Part shown: positions 19,430 through 27,840 of the stretch, piece by piece
Layout of the letters: each line of letters opens with the position of its first letter
Position numbering within the stretch: the first letter of the stretch is position 1
NCBI GenBank assembly: GCA_963766445.1
Contig: CAVXZW010000025.1
Location: 209,696-273,695, forward strand
DNA: 64,000 bases
Direction of reading: 5' to 3'
DNA from: JAICYJ01 sp963766445
GTDB lineage: Bacteria; Actinomycetota; Thermoleophilia; Gaiellales; JAICJC01
Translations under genes and position numbers: made by a program
Notes under the pieces: model-generated
Database searches by the model: none
What the model saw: only the letters and a program-made list of their open reading frames with translations
Told to the model about the DNA's origin: nothing

Positions 19430-19843
19430 ATGGCCCGCAGCGCGCCACGCCGACGTGTGAGATCGACGCGGCCCCGCCTGGCGCTGCTGGTGGGGCTGAC
19501 GCCGATGATGATGCGCGCGCTGGAGGGACCGCTGAGCCTGCGCATGGACGTGGCGGCGGTGGCCTTCCCGGGAGACGCCTTCGAGGCGGCCGCCGCTGAG
19601 CTGCAGCCGTGCCTGGTGGTGGTCGACGTCACCTACCTGGACGAGGCGCGGGTGCGGCCGCTGATGATCGACCGTTTCTCGCGGAAGGGGCCGGTGCTGG
19701 TGTTCGTGTCGGAGAGCGGCCGGGCCTGGAGCGACGACCTCGACTCGGGCTGCTCCGGCCCGATGGAGACGTTCACGGTGGCGGCGCTGCTGGCGCTGGT
19801 GGCGCGGCCGGCGCTGACGCTGGTGTCAGCCCACCCGGCCTGA
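19430..19843 (+). CDS. Receiver-like protein, paralogue 1 (Tad locus edge)
   Basis: 137 residues. After a basic start, PRLALLVGLTPMMMRALEG leads into a Rossmann-like half: VAFPGDAFEAAAAE, then CLVVVDVTYLDEARVRPLM with an Asp where receiver domains carry the phosphoacceptor, then GPVLVFVSESGRAWSDDL. It is clearly paralogous to the gene at 21173 (shared VVVDVTYLDE, RPL, RF, AW-DDL and FPG-AF). There is no DNA-binding output domain. The two copies flank a LuxR-type regulator ahead of the pilus genes. A regulatory or decoy role is inference. Confidence 0.6.
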   Translation: MARSAPRRRVRSTRPRLALLVGLTPMMMRALEGPLSLRMDVAAVAFPGDAFEAAAAELQPCLVVVDVTYLDEARVRPLMIDRFSRKGPVLVFVSESGRAWSDDLDSGCSGPMETFTVAALLALVARPALTLVSAHPA

Positions 19844-19947
19844 CCGGGGGAGTTTTCCTCACCCCCCGCATCGGCCAAACCGCGTATTGCGGACCTGCTG
19901 AAACGACCGGAACATTGCAGCATGAGGGCGACGAAGCTGGTGGGATC

Positions 19948-20226
19948 GTGAGCGAACAGCCGCTGTTCGTGCTCGCGTACATGAGCGGAGCGGCCGCGCT
20001 GGCAGCGTGGGTCGACCTGCGACTCGCCGACCGCAGGCCAACCAGCTGGGGTACGGTGGGGATCGCAATCGCCGCGTCGATGCTGATCGACGCGAACATC
20101 GGGGCGGTGCTGCACCTGACGGTGCCGATCGTGAGCGTGATGGTGTTCGGATTCGCCGCGCTCGTGTTCTCGCTCCTGGTGTGCCTGTGGACGCTGCGGA
20201 TGCTGCGCTCCGCAATGCCGGCCTGA
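19948..20226 (+). CDS. Small three-helix membrane protein
   Basis: 92 residues from a GTG. Three hydrophobic helices at about 5-24, 37-55 and 60-85 are separated by RLADRRPTSWG and an Asn/His turn. The end LWTLRMLRSAMPA is basic, placing the C-terminus inside. I recognise no family. It lies between paralogue 1 and the LuxR-type regulator in the same direction. A shared transcript is possible, but a 105-bp gap on one side and a promoter on the other suggest it may stand alone. Confidence 0.5.
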   Translation: MSEQPLFVLAYMSGAAALAAWVDLRLADRRPTSWGTVGIAIAASMLIDANIGAVLHLTVPIVSVMVFGFAALVFSLLVCLWTLRMLRSAMPA

Positions 20227-20279
20227 CGGATGCCCTCGGTACGCGGATCGTGCGTCACCACAACCATTGCGCTGCACTG

Positions 20280-20308
20280 TTGACGTGCACCACCCACCCA
20301 TGTATCTT
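20280..20308 (+). promoter_or_regulatory. Promoter of the LuxR-type regulator
   Basis: TTGACG (20280-20285) and TATCTT (20303-20308) have a 17-bp spacer. They lie in the AT-richer gap before the response-regulator gene, giving a leader of about 57 nt. The same TATCTT -10 is used in the ArsR-type promoter at 51042-51070. A second AT-rich patch (GATATAAAAAGG, 20348-20359) lies closer to the gene. Confidence 0.5.
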
Positions 20309-20371
20309 GACAACGCGACCCTGACGTACTTGTTTTCGGGGTAGTGTGATATAAAAAGGGGCGGCTCCCAC

Positions 20372-21025
20372 ATGGCACGTGTAGGTATCTGCGATTCGCA
20401 TGAGATCGCGATGGCCGGCCTCAGCTCCACGCTCACCGAGCACGGACTTGAGGTCGTGGCCACCGCGTATGACCGCAGGCAGGGGCTGGCGCTTGCCGGC
20501 AACTCGGCGGGCGTGGTGGTGCTGGTGGACATCGACCTGCGCGGCGGCGACCGCGCAGCCGGCGACGTGATCGAAACGGTGCTGACCGCCGGCGGGATCC
20601 CGATCGCGACCGGGGTCAGCGGTGAGCCGGAGGTGTTCCTGCGGGCGCTTCGCTTCGGCGCGCGAGGATACCTGACCAAGGATTTGCCGACCCGGGCCTG
20701 GGCCGACGCGATCCGCGCCGCCGAACGCGGCGAGGCGCTCGTCTGCCGCGCGATGACGTCGGCACTGATCGACGAGTACCGCGCGATATCGCTGGCCACG
20801 CCCCTGGGCGAGGTGCTTCCCTCCGACCGGCGGCTGACGCGCCGCGAATGGCAGGTGCTCGAGCTGGTCGCCGAGGGCAAGACGAACCGGTCGGTCGCCA
20901 CTGACCTGAGCATCGCGGAGGAGACGGTTCGCACCCACGTCTCGAAGATCCTGAGCAAGCTCGAGACGCCGAACCGCTCGGCCGCTGCAGCCAGGTACCA
21001 CCGGCTTCGCGCCGCGAAGGCCTGA
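20372..21025 (+). CDS. NarL/LuxR-family response regulator
   Basis: 217 residues. The receiver domain starts ARVGICDSHEIAMAGLSSTL. The likely phosphoacceptor Asp is in VVVLVDIDLRGGD, the Thr/Ser switch follows in IPIATGVSGEP, and the conserved Lys in RGYLTKDLPTRAW. The C-terminal HTH (residues 155-210) reads LTRREWQVLELVAEGKTNRSV, then IAEETVRTHVSKILSKL, a canonical LuxR helix-turn-helix. No histidine kinase is adjacent. The position, ahead of the pilin genes, suggests it controls them. The ATG at 20372 lies 12 bp after AAAAAGGGG. Confidence 0.9.
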   Translation: MARVGICDSHEIAMAGLSSTLTEHGLEVVATAYDRRQGLALAGNSAGVVVLVDIDLRGGDRAAGDVIETVLTAGGIPIATGVSGEPEVFLRALRFGARGYLTKDLPTRAWADAIRAAERGEALVCRAMTSALIDEYRAISLATPLGEVLPSDRRLTRREWQVLELVAEGKTNRSVATDLSIAEETVRTHVSKILSKLETPNRSAAAARYHRLRAAKA

Positions 21026-21172
21026 CTCGCCTCCCTCGACCGGTGCGCGCGCGTCATCGATGCGTCGTCTTGACGGCCGCAGGCAGTCGTGCCGGGTGAG
21101 GAATATTCACCCACCAAGATCGCCGCATCGTGCGATGGTGCAGTCCCGGAACCCATCAGACACTGGCGAGCG

Positions 21173-21580
21173 ATGGATGTTCGCCGAATCCGACGAGCTC
21201 GCCCTGGCCGGTCCTCCGGGCGGGTGCTGCTGGTCGGGTTTCCTCCGCTCATGCTGAGCGCTCTCGAGCCCGCCTTCCAGAAGGTGGCCGAGGTGTCCAG
21301 CGTGCCGTTCCCGGGCGCTGCGTTCGACAACGCTGCGGAGGCTTTCGACCCCGACCTGGTCGTGGTCGACGTCACCTATCTGGACGAGTCAATCGTCCGC
21401 CCGCTGATCACCCACCGCTTCGTCGCATGTAAGCCGATGGTGGTGTACCTGTCGGATCAGCGGCAGGCCTGGATCGACGACCTCGCGGCCGTCGAATCAG
21501 GGCCCCTCGAAGACGCGAGCGTTGCCGGTCTGGCAAAGCTCGTGTCCGGCTCCGGCCTACGAGTGGTGGCGGAGCGGTGA
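21173..21580 (+). CDS. Receiver-like protein, paralogue 2
   Basis: 135 residues. GRVLLVGFPPLMLSALEPAF, VPFPGAAFDNAAEAF, LVVVDVTYLDESIVRPLI and MVVYLSDQRQAWIDDL align almost position by position with the protein at 19430. There is no output domain. It ends 82 bp before the pilin gene. Conservation of the central Asp in both copies argues for a phosphorylated or phospho-mimic surface, but the fold assignment is by eye. The start at ATG 21173 gives a basic 15-residue leader. Confidence 0.6.
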   Translation: MDVRRIRRARPGRSSGRVLLVGFPPLMLSALEPAFQKVAEVSSVPFPGAAFDNAAEAFDPDLVVVDVTYLDESIVRPLITHRFVACKPMVVYLSDQRQAWIDDLAAVESGPLEDASVAGLAKLVSGSGLRVVAER

Positions 21581-21634
21581 CGAGCAGGTGGACATCCGAG
21601 GCACGGCCCGCCGCTGTGGTGGGCGTAATCAAAC

Positions 21635-21648
21635 GGGGCACATGCCCC
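21635..21648 (+). repeat. Short palindrome before the pilin ribosome-binding site
   Basis: GGGGCA-CA-TGCCCC forms a 6-bp stem with a 2-nt loop and ends two bases before the strong ribosome-binding site AAGGAGGAG of the pilin gene. It may stabilise the mRNA 5' end or be a regulator site. Confidence 0.3.
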
Positions 21649-21662
21649 AAGGAGGAGAAGTC

Positions 21663-21848
21663 ATGCGTGACTTCATCATGAACCTCGTCGCCCGGCTGCA
21701 GGTCGAGCGCGAGGACGGCCAGGCCATGGTCGAGTACGGCCTGATCCTGGCGCTGGTCTCGGTCGTCGCCATCCTGACGCTGGCCACGGTCGGCACCGAC
21801 CTGAACACCCTGTTCGGGAACATCGCCGGCGACATCTCCGGCGCGTAG
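21663..21848 (+). CDS. flp: Flp/Fap-type major pilin
   Basis: 61 residues. The prepilin layout is clear: a polar leader MRDFIMNLVARLQVEREDG, then QAMVEYGLILALVSVVAIL, the Flp signature with Glu at mature position 5 and Tyr next to it, followed by one hydrophobic helix and TDLNTLFGNIAGDISGA. Processing would be by a TadV/CpaA prepilin peptidase, which is not in this window. A strong AAGGAGGAG lies 4 bp before the ATG, and a terminator hairpin follows 8 bp after the stop, as expected for a highly expressed pilin. Confidence 0.92.
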   Translation: MRDFIMNLVARLQVEREDGQAMVEYGLILALVSVVAILTLATVGTDLNTLFGNIAGDISGA

Positions 21849-21855
21849 ACCGCAC

Positions 21856-21898
21856 GGCGCCCCGGCGGATTCGCGCCGCCGGGGCGCCAGCCCCTTTA
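21856..21898 (+). terminator. Strong terminator between the two pilin genes
   Basis: Perfect 13-bp arms (21856-21868 and 21876-21888, all G/C) enclose a 7-nt loop and are followed by CCCCTTTATT. It lies 8 bp after the flp stop and 6 bp before the next ATG. Partial read-through would give much more pilin than assembly machinery. The second pilin would then be on the low-level transcript. Confidence 0.8.
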
Positions 21899-21903
21899 TT
21901 CCA

Positions 21904-22071
21904 ATGACTCCTCACCTTTCATTTCCAAAGCCATTTGACGAGCGCGGCCAGGCACTGGTCGAGTACGCGATGGTGCTGGGCCTGGTCGCGATCACATGCC
22001 TGCTGATCCTGGGCACGCTGGGACAGAACCTGATCGCCCTGTTCGATGCGGTGCTGCCGGAGCTCGCATGA
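21904..22071 (+). CDS. Second, minor Flp-like pilin
   Basis: 55 residues. MTPHLSFPKPFDERG leads to QALVEYAMVLGLVAITCLL, a Flp-type processing site and helix (Glu at position 4 or 5 of the mature form), then LGTLGQNLIALFDAVLPELA. The 5' part of the gene is unusually AT-rich (CCTTTCATTTCCAAAG). The TGA overlaps the ATG of tadE (ATGA). It sits behind the flp terminator, so it is likely made in smaller amounts and may cap or prime the pilus. Confidence 0.75.
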   Translation: MTPHLSFPKPFDERGQALVEYAMVLGLVAITCLLILGTLGQNLIALFDAVLPELA

Positions 22072-22547
22072 ATATCCGCTCCACACTCAACAGCCGCCGG
22101 CGCCAGCTGCACAATCAGCGCGGCGTCGCCATGGTCGAGTTCGCGCTAGTACTCCCGATCCTGCTGATCGTGCTGTTCGGCATCTTCGATTTCGGACGCG
22201 CAATCAACTACTGGATCGACGCCACTCACCTGGCCAACGAAACCGCCCGCTACGCCGCCGTCGGCAACAAGCCGTCGACCTGCAGCGGTTCGCTGGTCAG
22301 TTGCATGCGGGCGCAGGCCGACAGCGGCGAGCTGGTGAATGGCAGCAGCTCGGTCACGCAGCCCCTCCAGGTCTGCGTCAACGCCCCGGGCGCCACCACG
22401 GCCGGTACCCCGATCACGGCGACCGCCTCCTTCCAGTACCAGTGGTTCTCGTTCCTGGGCCTGTCGGTGACGACGACCACCGTCAGCACCTCCGCAACCA
22501 TGCGGCTGGAACACTACGACGGCAGCGTTGTGGGATGCGCTTCCTGA
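22068..22547 (+). CDS. tadE: TadE-like minor pseudopilin
   Basis: 159 residues. The start carries RGVAMVEFALVLPILLIVLFG, the TadE motif with Glu five residues after the cleavage site. The helix continues to IFDFGRAINYWIDATHLANETARYAA. The extracellular part has four Cys (TCSGSLVSCMR, QVCVNAP, VVGCAS) that could form two disulfides. It overlaps both neighbours (4 bp and 13 bp). TadE-type proteins are assembled with Flp pilin and are required for the pilus. Confidence 0.88.
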   Translation: MNIRSTLNSRRRQLHNQRGVAMVEFALVLPILLIVLFGIFDFGRAINYWIDATHLANETARYAAVGNKPSTCSGSLVSCMRAQADSGELVNGSSSVTQPLQVCVNAPGATTAGTPITATASFQYQWFSFLGLSVTTTTVSTSATMRLEHYDGSVVGCAS

Positions 22548-24478
22548 CCCCCGCCCACGACTCGGAGCGCGGTGGCGTGCTGGTGCTTGTCGCGGTCGCG
22601 ATCCCGGTGCTGATCATGCTGGCGTCGTTCGTGATCGACGTCGGCAACTGGTATGAGCACAAGCGGCATCTGCAGTTGCAGGCCGACGCGGCGGCACTGG
22701 CCGGCGGCGGCCTCTACAAATCGCCGTGCGACAGCGGCACCGACAGCGCCATCGCCGCTGAGGCGCGCAAGTACGCCGGCCCGGCCGCGAGCGGCGGGGG
22801 CACCTACAACGCCCAGGTTGGTAACACGCCGGCCGCCAACCTGCACGTGCTCATCAACTCGACCGACTACTACAACCAGGGCGGATCCGACAACAGCTTG
22901 GGGACGCCCTGTAGCACCGGCTTCGTGGACGTGAAGGCCACAGAGACCGACGCGCCCTGGTACCTCAAGGTGGGCGCGCTGGTGGGCCTGGCAAACCCCA
23001 CCATCAACGCGCATGCCCGCGTCAACCTGTTCACGCTGGAGTCCGGCGGTGGGTTCTTGCCGATCGCGCTGCCGGTGCCCGATCCCCGCTCCGCGGCCGT
23101 GCAGTTCGTGAACGAGTCGACCGGCACGGTGATCGCATCCAGTGCACTGACCAGGAACGGCGCCGCCAATGGGCTCGCGATCTGGGACAACAGCAGCGCC
23201 CCGATCTCGTTGCCGGTCAATACCGCCAACATCGGCGTACGGGTGATCCTGAGCGGATCGAGCTCCACCACCTGCGGCGACACCCTGGTGCAGTGCTACA
23301 CCGGTGTCGACTACGTGCGCGGCTTCGACGCGACCGCGGTCTACAGCAACACCACCGGCCCGGCCGTCAACGATGCCACGCTCACGCCCGGCACATGCAG
23401 CGACGCCTGGTTCGCCGGCAGCACCTGCACCGTCGGTTTCAGCGCGGCCATCAACATCGGCACCCACGCGACCGGCTCGGCAATCATGAAGGCGGTCGTC
23501 GCCGGCACCAGTTATCCGCTCACGTACAGCGCCACCACCGGTCGCTGGTCGACCGCGGGCACGCCGATCTCGATCCCGGCCGGCGCCGGGCAGCGCCCGG
23601 TCACACTCAGCTGGGAGCTGCAGGACGGCACCTGGAACGGCAACACGTGCACGCACGCAGGGACAACAACCAGCTGCAAGGGTACGATCAGCTCGACTCT
23701 GCAGCGGAGCTACGGCGCAATCAACACGGCCACCGGGTCGGGGCCGATCACGACCCTGTCGGTGCTTACCGGCGGCGGCGCCTCAGTCAGCAACCATAGC
23801 TACGCGCTGGGCAGCACGGTCAGCAACGTGGTCGTGCGGATCGGCATCCAGGACGTGCTCGAGCTGGCCGCTGCCAGCGACCCGCCCGTGCAGCTGCGGG
23901 TGGTGGTCGGCTCGCAGAACCAGTCGGTCGACTGCGACCCCAACGTCTCCACCCTGAAGGAGGAGCTGCACCTGGGCTGCGCGCCGATCTACGGCCGAAA
24001 CAGCGGCTCGGACGCCTGCGGCACGTCGGCGCCGGCGCTGTGGGGCACGCCGCAGCCGTGGCTGTGCGTGGCCACCCAGACCGGCGGCGCGACCAACCAG
24101 ATCCCGGCCGGCCTCAACGAGCGGATCCTGGGCACCGACAAGCCGAGCTCATGCACGTCGCCGAACCACTGGCCCAACTACCAGCCGGGCGACCCGCGGG
24201 TGGTGCAGCTGTTCGTGACACCGTTCGGCTCGTTCGACGGCAACGGCTCCACCACCGTGCCGGTCACCCGCTTCGCCGCCTTCTACATCACCGGCTGGAC
24301 GGGGCAGGGCAGCGGCTTCAACAACCCTTGCCAGGGCAACGGCGACGACCCTGCCCCGGACTCCGCAACCATCGTCGGCCACTTCATCAAGTACGTCGAC
24401 ACAACCGGCAACGGCGCCGGGTCGAGCGGCTGTGACTTCACGTCCGTCGATTCCTGCGCCCTGATCATGACGCAATAG
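22535..24478 (+). CDS. Large TadG-like pilus-associated protein
   Basis: 647 residues. It begins DSERGGVLVLVAVAIPVLIML and ASFVIDVGNWYEHKRHLQLQADAAALAGG, the TadG/Flp-associated N-terminal motif (one helix, then the DVGNW and QADAAALA signature). The long remainder is extracellular, Thr/Ser/Gly/Asn-rich, beta-like and carries many paired Cys (for example TPCSTGFVDV, CGDTLVQCY, TCSDAW to STCTVGF). A typical TadG has a VWA domain. I do not see a MIDAS here, but a VWA occurs in the TadB fusion downstream. It could be an adhesive tip protein. Confidence 0.75.
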   Translation: MRFLTPAHDSERGGVLVLVAVAIPVLIMLASFVIDVGNWYEHKRHLQLQADAAALAGGGLYKSPCDSGTDSAIAAEARKYAGPAASGGGTYNAQVGNTPAANLHVLINSTDYYNQGGSDNSLGTPCSTGFVDVKATETDAPWYLKVGALVGLANPTINAHARVNLFTLESGGGFLPIALPVPDPRSAAVQFVNESTGTVIASSALTRNGAANGLAIWDNSSAPISLPVNTANIGVRVILSGSSSTTCGDTLVQCYTGVDYVRGFDATAVYSNTTGPAVNDATLTPGTCSDAWFAGSTCTVGFSAAINIGTHATGSAIMKAVVAGTSYPLTYSATTGRWSTAGTPISIPAGAGQRPVTLSWELQDGTWNGNTCTHAGTTTSCKGTISSTLQRSYGAINTATGSGPITTLSVLTGGGASVSNHSYALGSTVSNVVVRIGIQDVLELAAASDPPVQLRVVVGSQNQSVDCDPNVSTLKEELHLGCAPIYGRNSGSDACGTSAPALWGTPQPWLCVATQTGGATNQIPAGLNERILGTDKPSSCTSPNHWPNYQPGDPRVVQLFVTPFGSFDGNGSTTVPVTRFAAFYITGWTGQGSGFNNPCQGNGDDPAPDSATIVGHFIKYVDTTGNGAGSSGCDFTSVDSCALIMTQ

Positions 24479-24507
24479 CGCCAAGAACACAAGGAGAACA
24501 GAACACC

Positions 24508-25311
24508 ATGCAACGGTTCACATCATCTCGAAGGGGCACCCTGGCGCTGGGCGTCATGGCGGCCCTGATCGCGGCAGCCCTGCTGCTGGTCTACATCGCC
24601 CAGTACCGAAACGACGTCAACAACAGCTCGTCGACGGCGACGGTGCTGGTCGCCAACCGGCTGATCCCGCAGAACTCCAGCGGCGACGTGGTCGCGTCGG
24701 AGAAGTGGTTCACCATCGTCCAGAAGCCGAAGTCCGAGGTCCTGAGTGGCGCTATCAGCGATCCCTCAAGCATCCGCGGGCTGGTCGCCACGCATGACAT
24801 CTTCCCCGACCAGCAGCTGACCGCCAACGACTTCAAGACGGCCCCGACCGACGCCGTGTCGTACAACCTGACCGGCGACCAGCGCGCGATCGCGATCCCG
24901 CTTGACTCGGCGCACGGTCTCACCCCGTTCATCCAGGCAGGCGACCATGTCGACATCCTCGGCGGCTTCGACGTGATCCCGATCGGCACCAACGGCGCAC
25001 CGATCAGCAGCGGCGGTCAGGCCCGCCCGGTGCTGAAGGCGATCGCCCAGAACGTCAAGGTGCTGGACGTGCCACAGCGGCGACTCCTCAGCGACGTCAT
25101 CGGCCAATAACACCAGCAACGTGGTCGTGGAGGTCACCGAGCAGCAGGCCTGGGACATCGACTTTGCCACCAAGAACGGCACCGTGTTCCTGGCGGCTCG
25201 CGGGCAGACCGGAGCGACCAGCTCGACGGCCGTCGCTTGTGACGCTCGAGACGCTGCTTGCTCGGCGTGCAGCCGATCAAGATCTACAAGTCGTTCGGTG
25301 GCAATCGGTGA
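24508..25311 (+). CDS. cpaB: CpaB/RcpC-like pilus assembly protein, three frameshifts
   Basis: About 266 residues when three extra bases (near 25093, 25222 and 25266) are removed. The N-terminus has a helix (LALGVMAALIAAALLLVYIAQ), then the SAF domain: ATVLVANRLIPQNSSGDVV, LVATHDIFPDQQLTANDF, RAIAIPLDSAHGLTPFIQAGDHVDILGGF. The repaired C-terminus reads VVVEVTEQQAWDIDFATKNG, then VTLETLL, GVQPIKIYKSFGGNR. CpaB sits outside the membrane and may bind peptidoglycan or pilin glycans. The stop overlaps the cpaE start (GTGA). Confidence 0.85.
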
Positions 25312-26472
25312 CCGGTTCCGTCCGAGTCCTGGTCGTCCTCGACCCGTCAGTGACGGGCGAGCAGGTGATGCCGTCGGTACCGGTGGACGACGTCAACGTC
25401 GTCGGCACGATCGATGATCCACGCGAGATGCTTCGTGCACTCGAGCGGACGCGCGCCGACCTGTTGCTCTTTGCATGCGACCACGGCTCGGACGGGGTCG
25501 TGCAGCTGATCGGCGAGGCAACCCGGCAACGGCCAGGCCGGCCGGTGCTGGTGCTCTGCGCGGGCGCTCCGAACGGCTTCGTGCGACAGGTGTTCGAGGC
25601 GGGCGCCGATGACATCGTGGAGCTTCCGCAGTCGCGCGAGAGCGTCCGCTTCCTGATCGAGAAGGCGATCGCCAGGCGCCAGCCGAGCGAGCGGGCGCCC
25701 GCACGCACAGTGGTGGTGCTCGGCCCCAAGGGCGGCACCGGCAAGACGCTGACCGCGTGCAACCTGGGGGTGCTGCTGGCGAACGCCGGACACCGCACGG
25801 TGCTCGTGGACATCGACCTGCAGTTCGGAGACGTCGGGCTGGCGCTCGGCCTGCGGCCCGAGCGCACCATCTACGACCTGGCCACGTCCGGCGGGACGAT
25901 GGACGCGGTCAAGGTCAGCGACTACCTGACCAGGCACTCCTCGGGGCTGGAAGTGCTGATCGGCCCCGCCCGGCCCGACCAGGCGGCCTCGGTCACGGTG
26001 CAGATGCTGCTCGAGCTCTACACCATCCTCAGCACCGAGTTCGACTTCGTCGTCGTCGACACGCCGCCCGGGTTCACGCCGGAGGTGATCGCGTCGATCG
26101 ACCTCTCCACCGACCTGTGCGTGGTCGGCACGCTGGACACGCTGTCGCTCAAGAACACCCGGCTGGGGCTGGAGACGCTCAGCCTGATGGGCTATCCGGA
26201 GCAGCAGGTGTCGCTGGTGCTGAACCGGGCGCAGACCAAGGTCGGCATCACCGAGGAGGACGTCGAGTCGATCGTGGGGCGGACACCGGACGTGTTCATC
26301 CCCAGCGACCGCCACATCCCCCGATCCGTGAACGAGGGGACGCCGATCTCCGTGTCGGAACCCAAGTCGGACGCCGCCAAGGCGTTCGTCACACTCACAG
26401 ACCGCTACCTGCCGGATCAGCGGGGCGCCCGTTGCGCCGTCGCGTCGCCGGCTTCTCGCAAGGAAGGCATGA
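25308..26472 (+). CDS. cpaE: CpaE/TadZ-like pilus localisation ATPase, frameshifted near the end
   Basis: About 387 residues. An atypical receiver domain (residues 1-120) precedes a MinD/ParA ATPase: VVVLGPKGGTGKTLTACNLG (deviant Walker A), VDIDLQFGDVGLALGL, FDFVVVDTPPGFTPEV, then VLNRAQTKVGITEEDVE. Such proteins place the Tad machine at a pole or site. The GTG start overlaps the cpaB stop. The open frame runs on into cpaF only because of one extra base around 26415. The repaired end is PSRRRLLARKA and a TGA overlapping the cpaF ATG. Confidence 0.88.
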
Positions 26473-27840
26473 TGGATCTTCAGCAACGTCTCGCAGCCGG
26501 CCAGCCGTCGGTCGAAGCACCCACCGCAGCACGACCCGTTCGCCGAGGTGAAGAACCGTCTCCACCTCGCCGTGATCGGGGAGCTCGGCCCGCAGCTGTA
26601 TTCGGAGGAGCTCGACGAAGCGGCCATGCGCCAGAAGGTGACCGCGGCGATCAATACGCACCTGGCCAAGGAGGCGGGCATCTCGCACGGCGACCGCCAG
26701 GCGATCGCGGCCGACGTCGCCGACGACATCCTCGGCCACGGCCCGCTCGAGCGGCTGCTGGCCGACGACTCGATCACCGAGATAATGGTGAACGGCCCGC
26801 ACGACGTCTGGGTCGAGCGCGCCGGCCGGCTGTACGAGGCCCCGGTGCGATTCGCCGACACCAGCCACCTGCGCCGCATCATCAACAAGATCGTCGCTCA
26901 GGTCGGGCGCCGCATCGATGAGTCGTCGCCAATGGTGGATGCGCGCCTGCCCGACGGCAGCCGCGTCCACGCCATCATCCCGCCGCTGTCGCTGAGCGGC
27001 CCGCTGCTCACGATCCGCAAGTTCGGCGAGCGCCGGCTCGACCTGCAGGACATGATCCGCATCGGCACGCTCACCGACGAGACGGTGGACTTCCTCAGCC
27101 GCTGCATCCAGGCCGAGCTGAACATCCTCATCTCGGGCGGTACCGGCTCCGGAAAGACGACCCTGCTGAACGCCCTCACCACCGCCGTACCCGACGATCA
27201 GCGCGTGGTCACGATCGAGGACGCGGCCGAGCTGAAGCTGAACCAGCGCCACGTGCTGCGGCTGGAGTCGCGGCCGCCCAACATCGAGGGTCAGGGGTCG
27301 GTGCCGATCCGCGAGCTGGTGCGAAACGCCCTGCGGATGCGGCCCGACCGCATCATCGTCGGCGAGGTACGCGGCGCCGAGGCGCTGGACATGCTGCAGG
27401 CAATGAACACCGGCCACGATGGGTCGCTCTCGACGGTGCACTCGAACAGCACCCGCGACGCGCTCGCGCGCATCGAGACGATGGTGCTGATGGCCGGCTA
27501 CGACCTGCCGGTCAAGGCGATCCGCCAGCAGGTGGCGAGCGCGCTCGACCTGATCGTCCACCTGGAGCGGCTCGAGGATGGCAGCCGCCGCGTGATGCAG
27601 ATCACGGAGGTGCAGCGGATGGAGTCGGACGTGATCACCTTGCAGGACGTGTTCCGTTTCGAGATCGACAACGTCTCGGCCGACCACCGGGTCGACGGCG
27701 GTCTGCGCCCGACCGGCCTGCGCCCCTCGTTCGTGGCGAAGTTCCAGAAGCACGGCATCGACCTGCCGAACGAGATGTTCAGGCTGGCCGGCGAGGGACA
27801 CCTGGCGGCGCCGCGCGCGATCGCACGGAGCGCCCGATGA
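26469..27840 (+). CDS. cpaF: CpaF/TadA secretion ATPase, frameshifted
   Basis: 456 residues after removing one base near 26533. The N-terminal domain is NRLHLAVIGELGPQLYSEEL to ITEIMVNGPHDVWVERAG. Walker A is ISGGTGSGKTTLLNAL, the Asp box TIEDAAELKL, Walker B RPDRIIVGEVRGAEALDML, and the His box GHDGSLSTVHSNS. This hexameric ATPase powers pilin polymerisation at the inner face of the membrane. AAGGAAGG precedes the ATGATG start. The stop overlaps the start of the VWA-TadB gene (ATGA). Confidence 0.94.
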
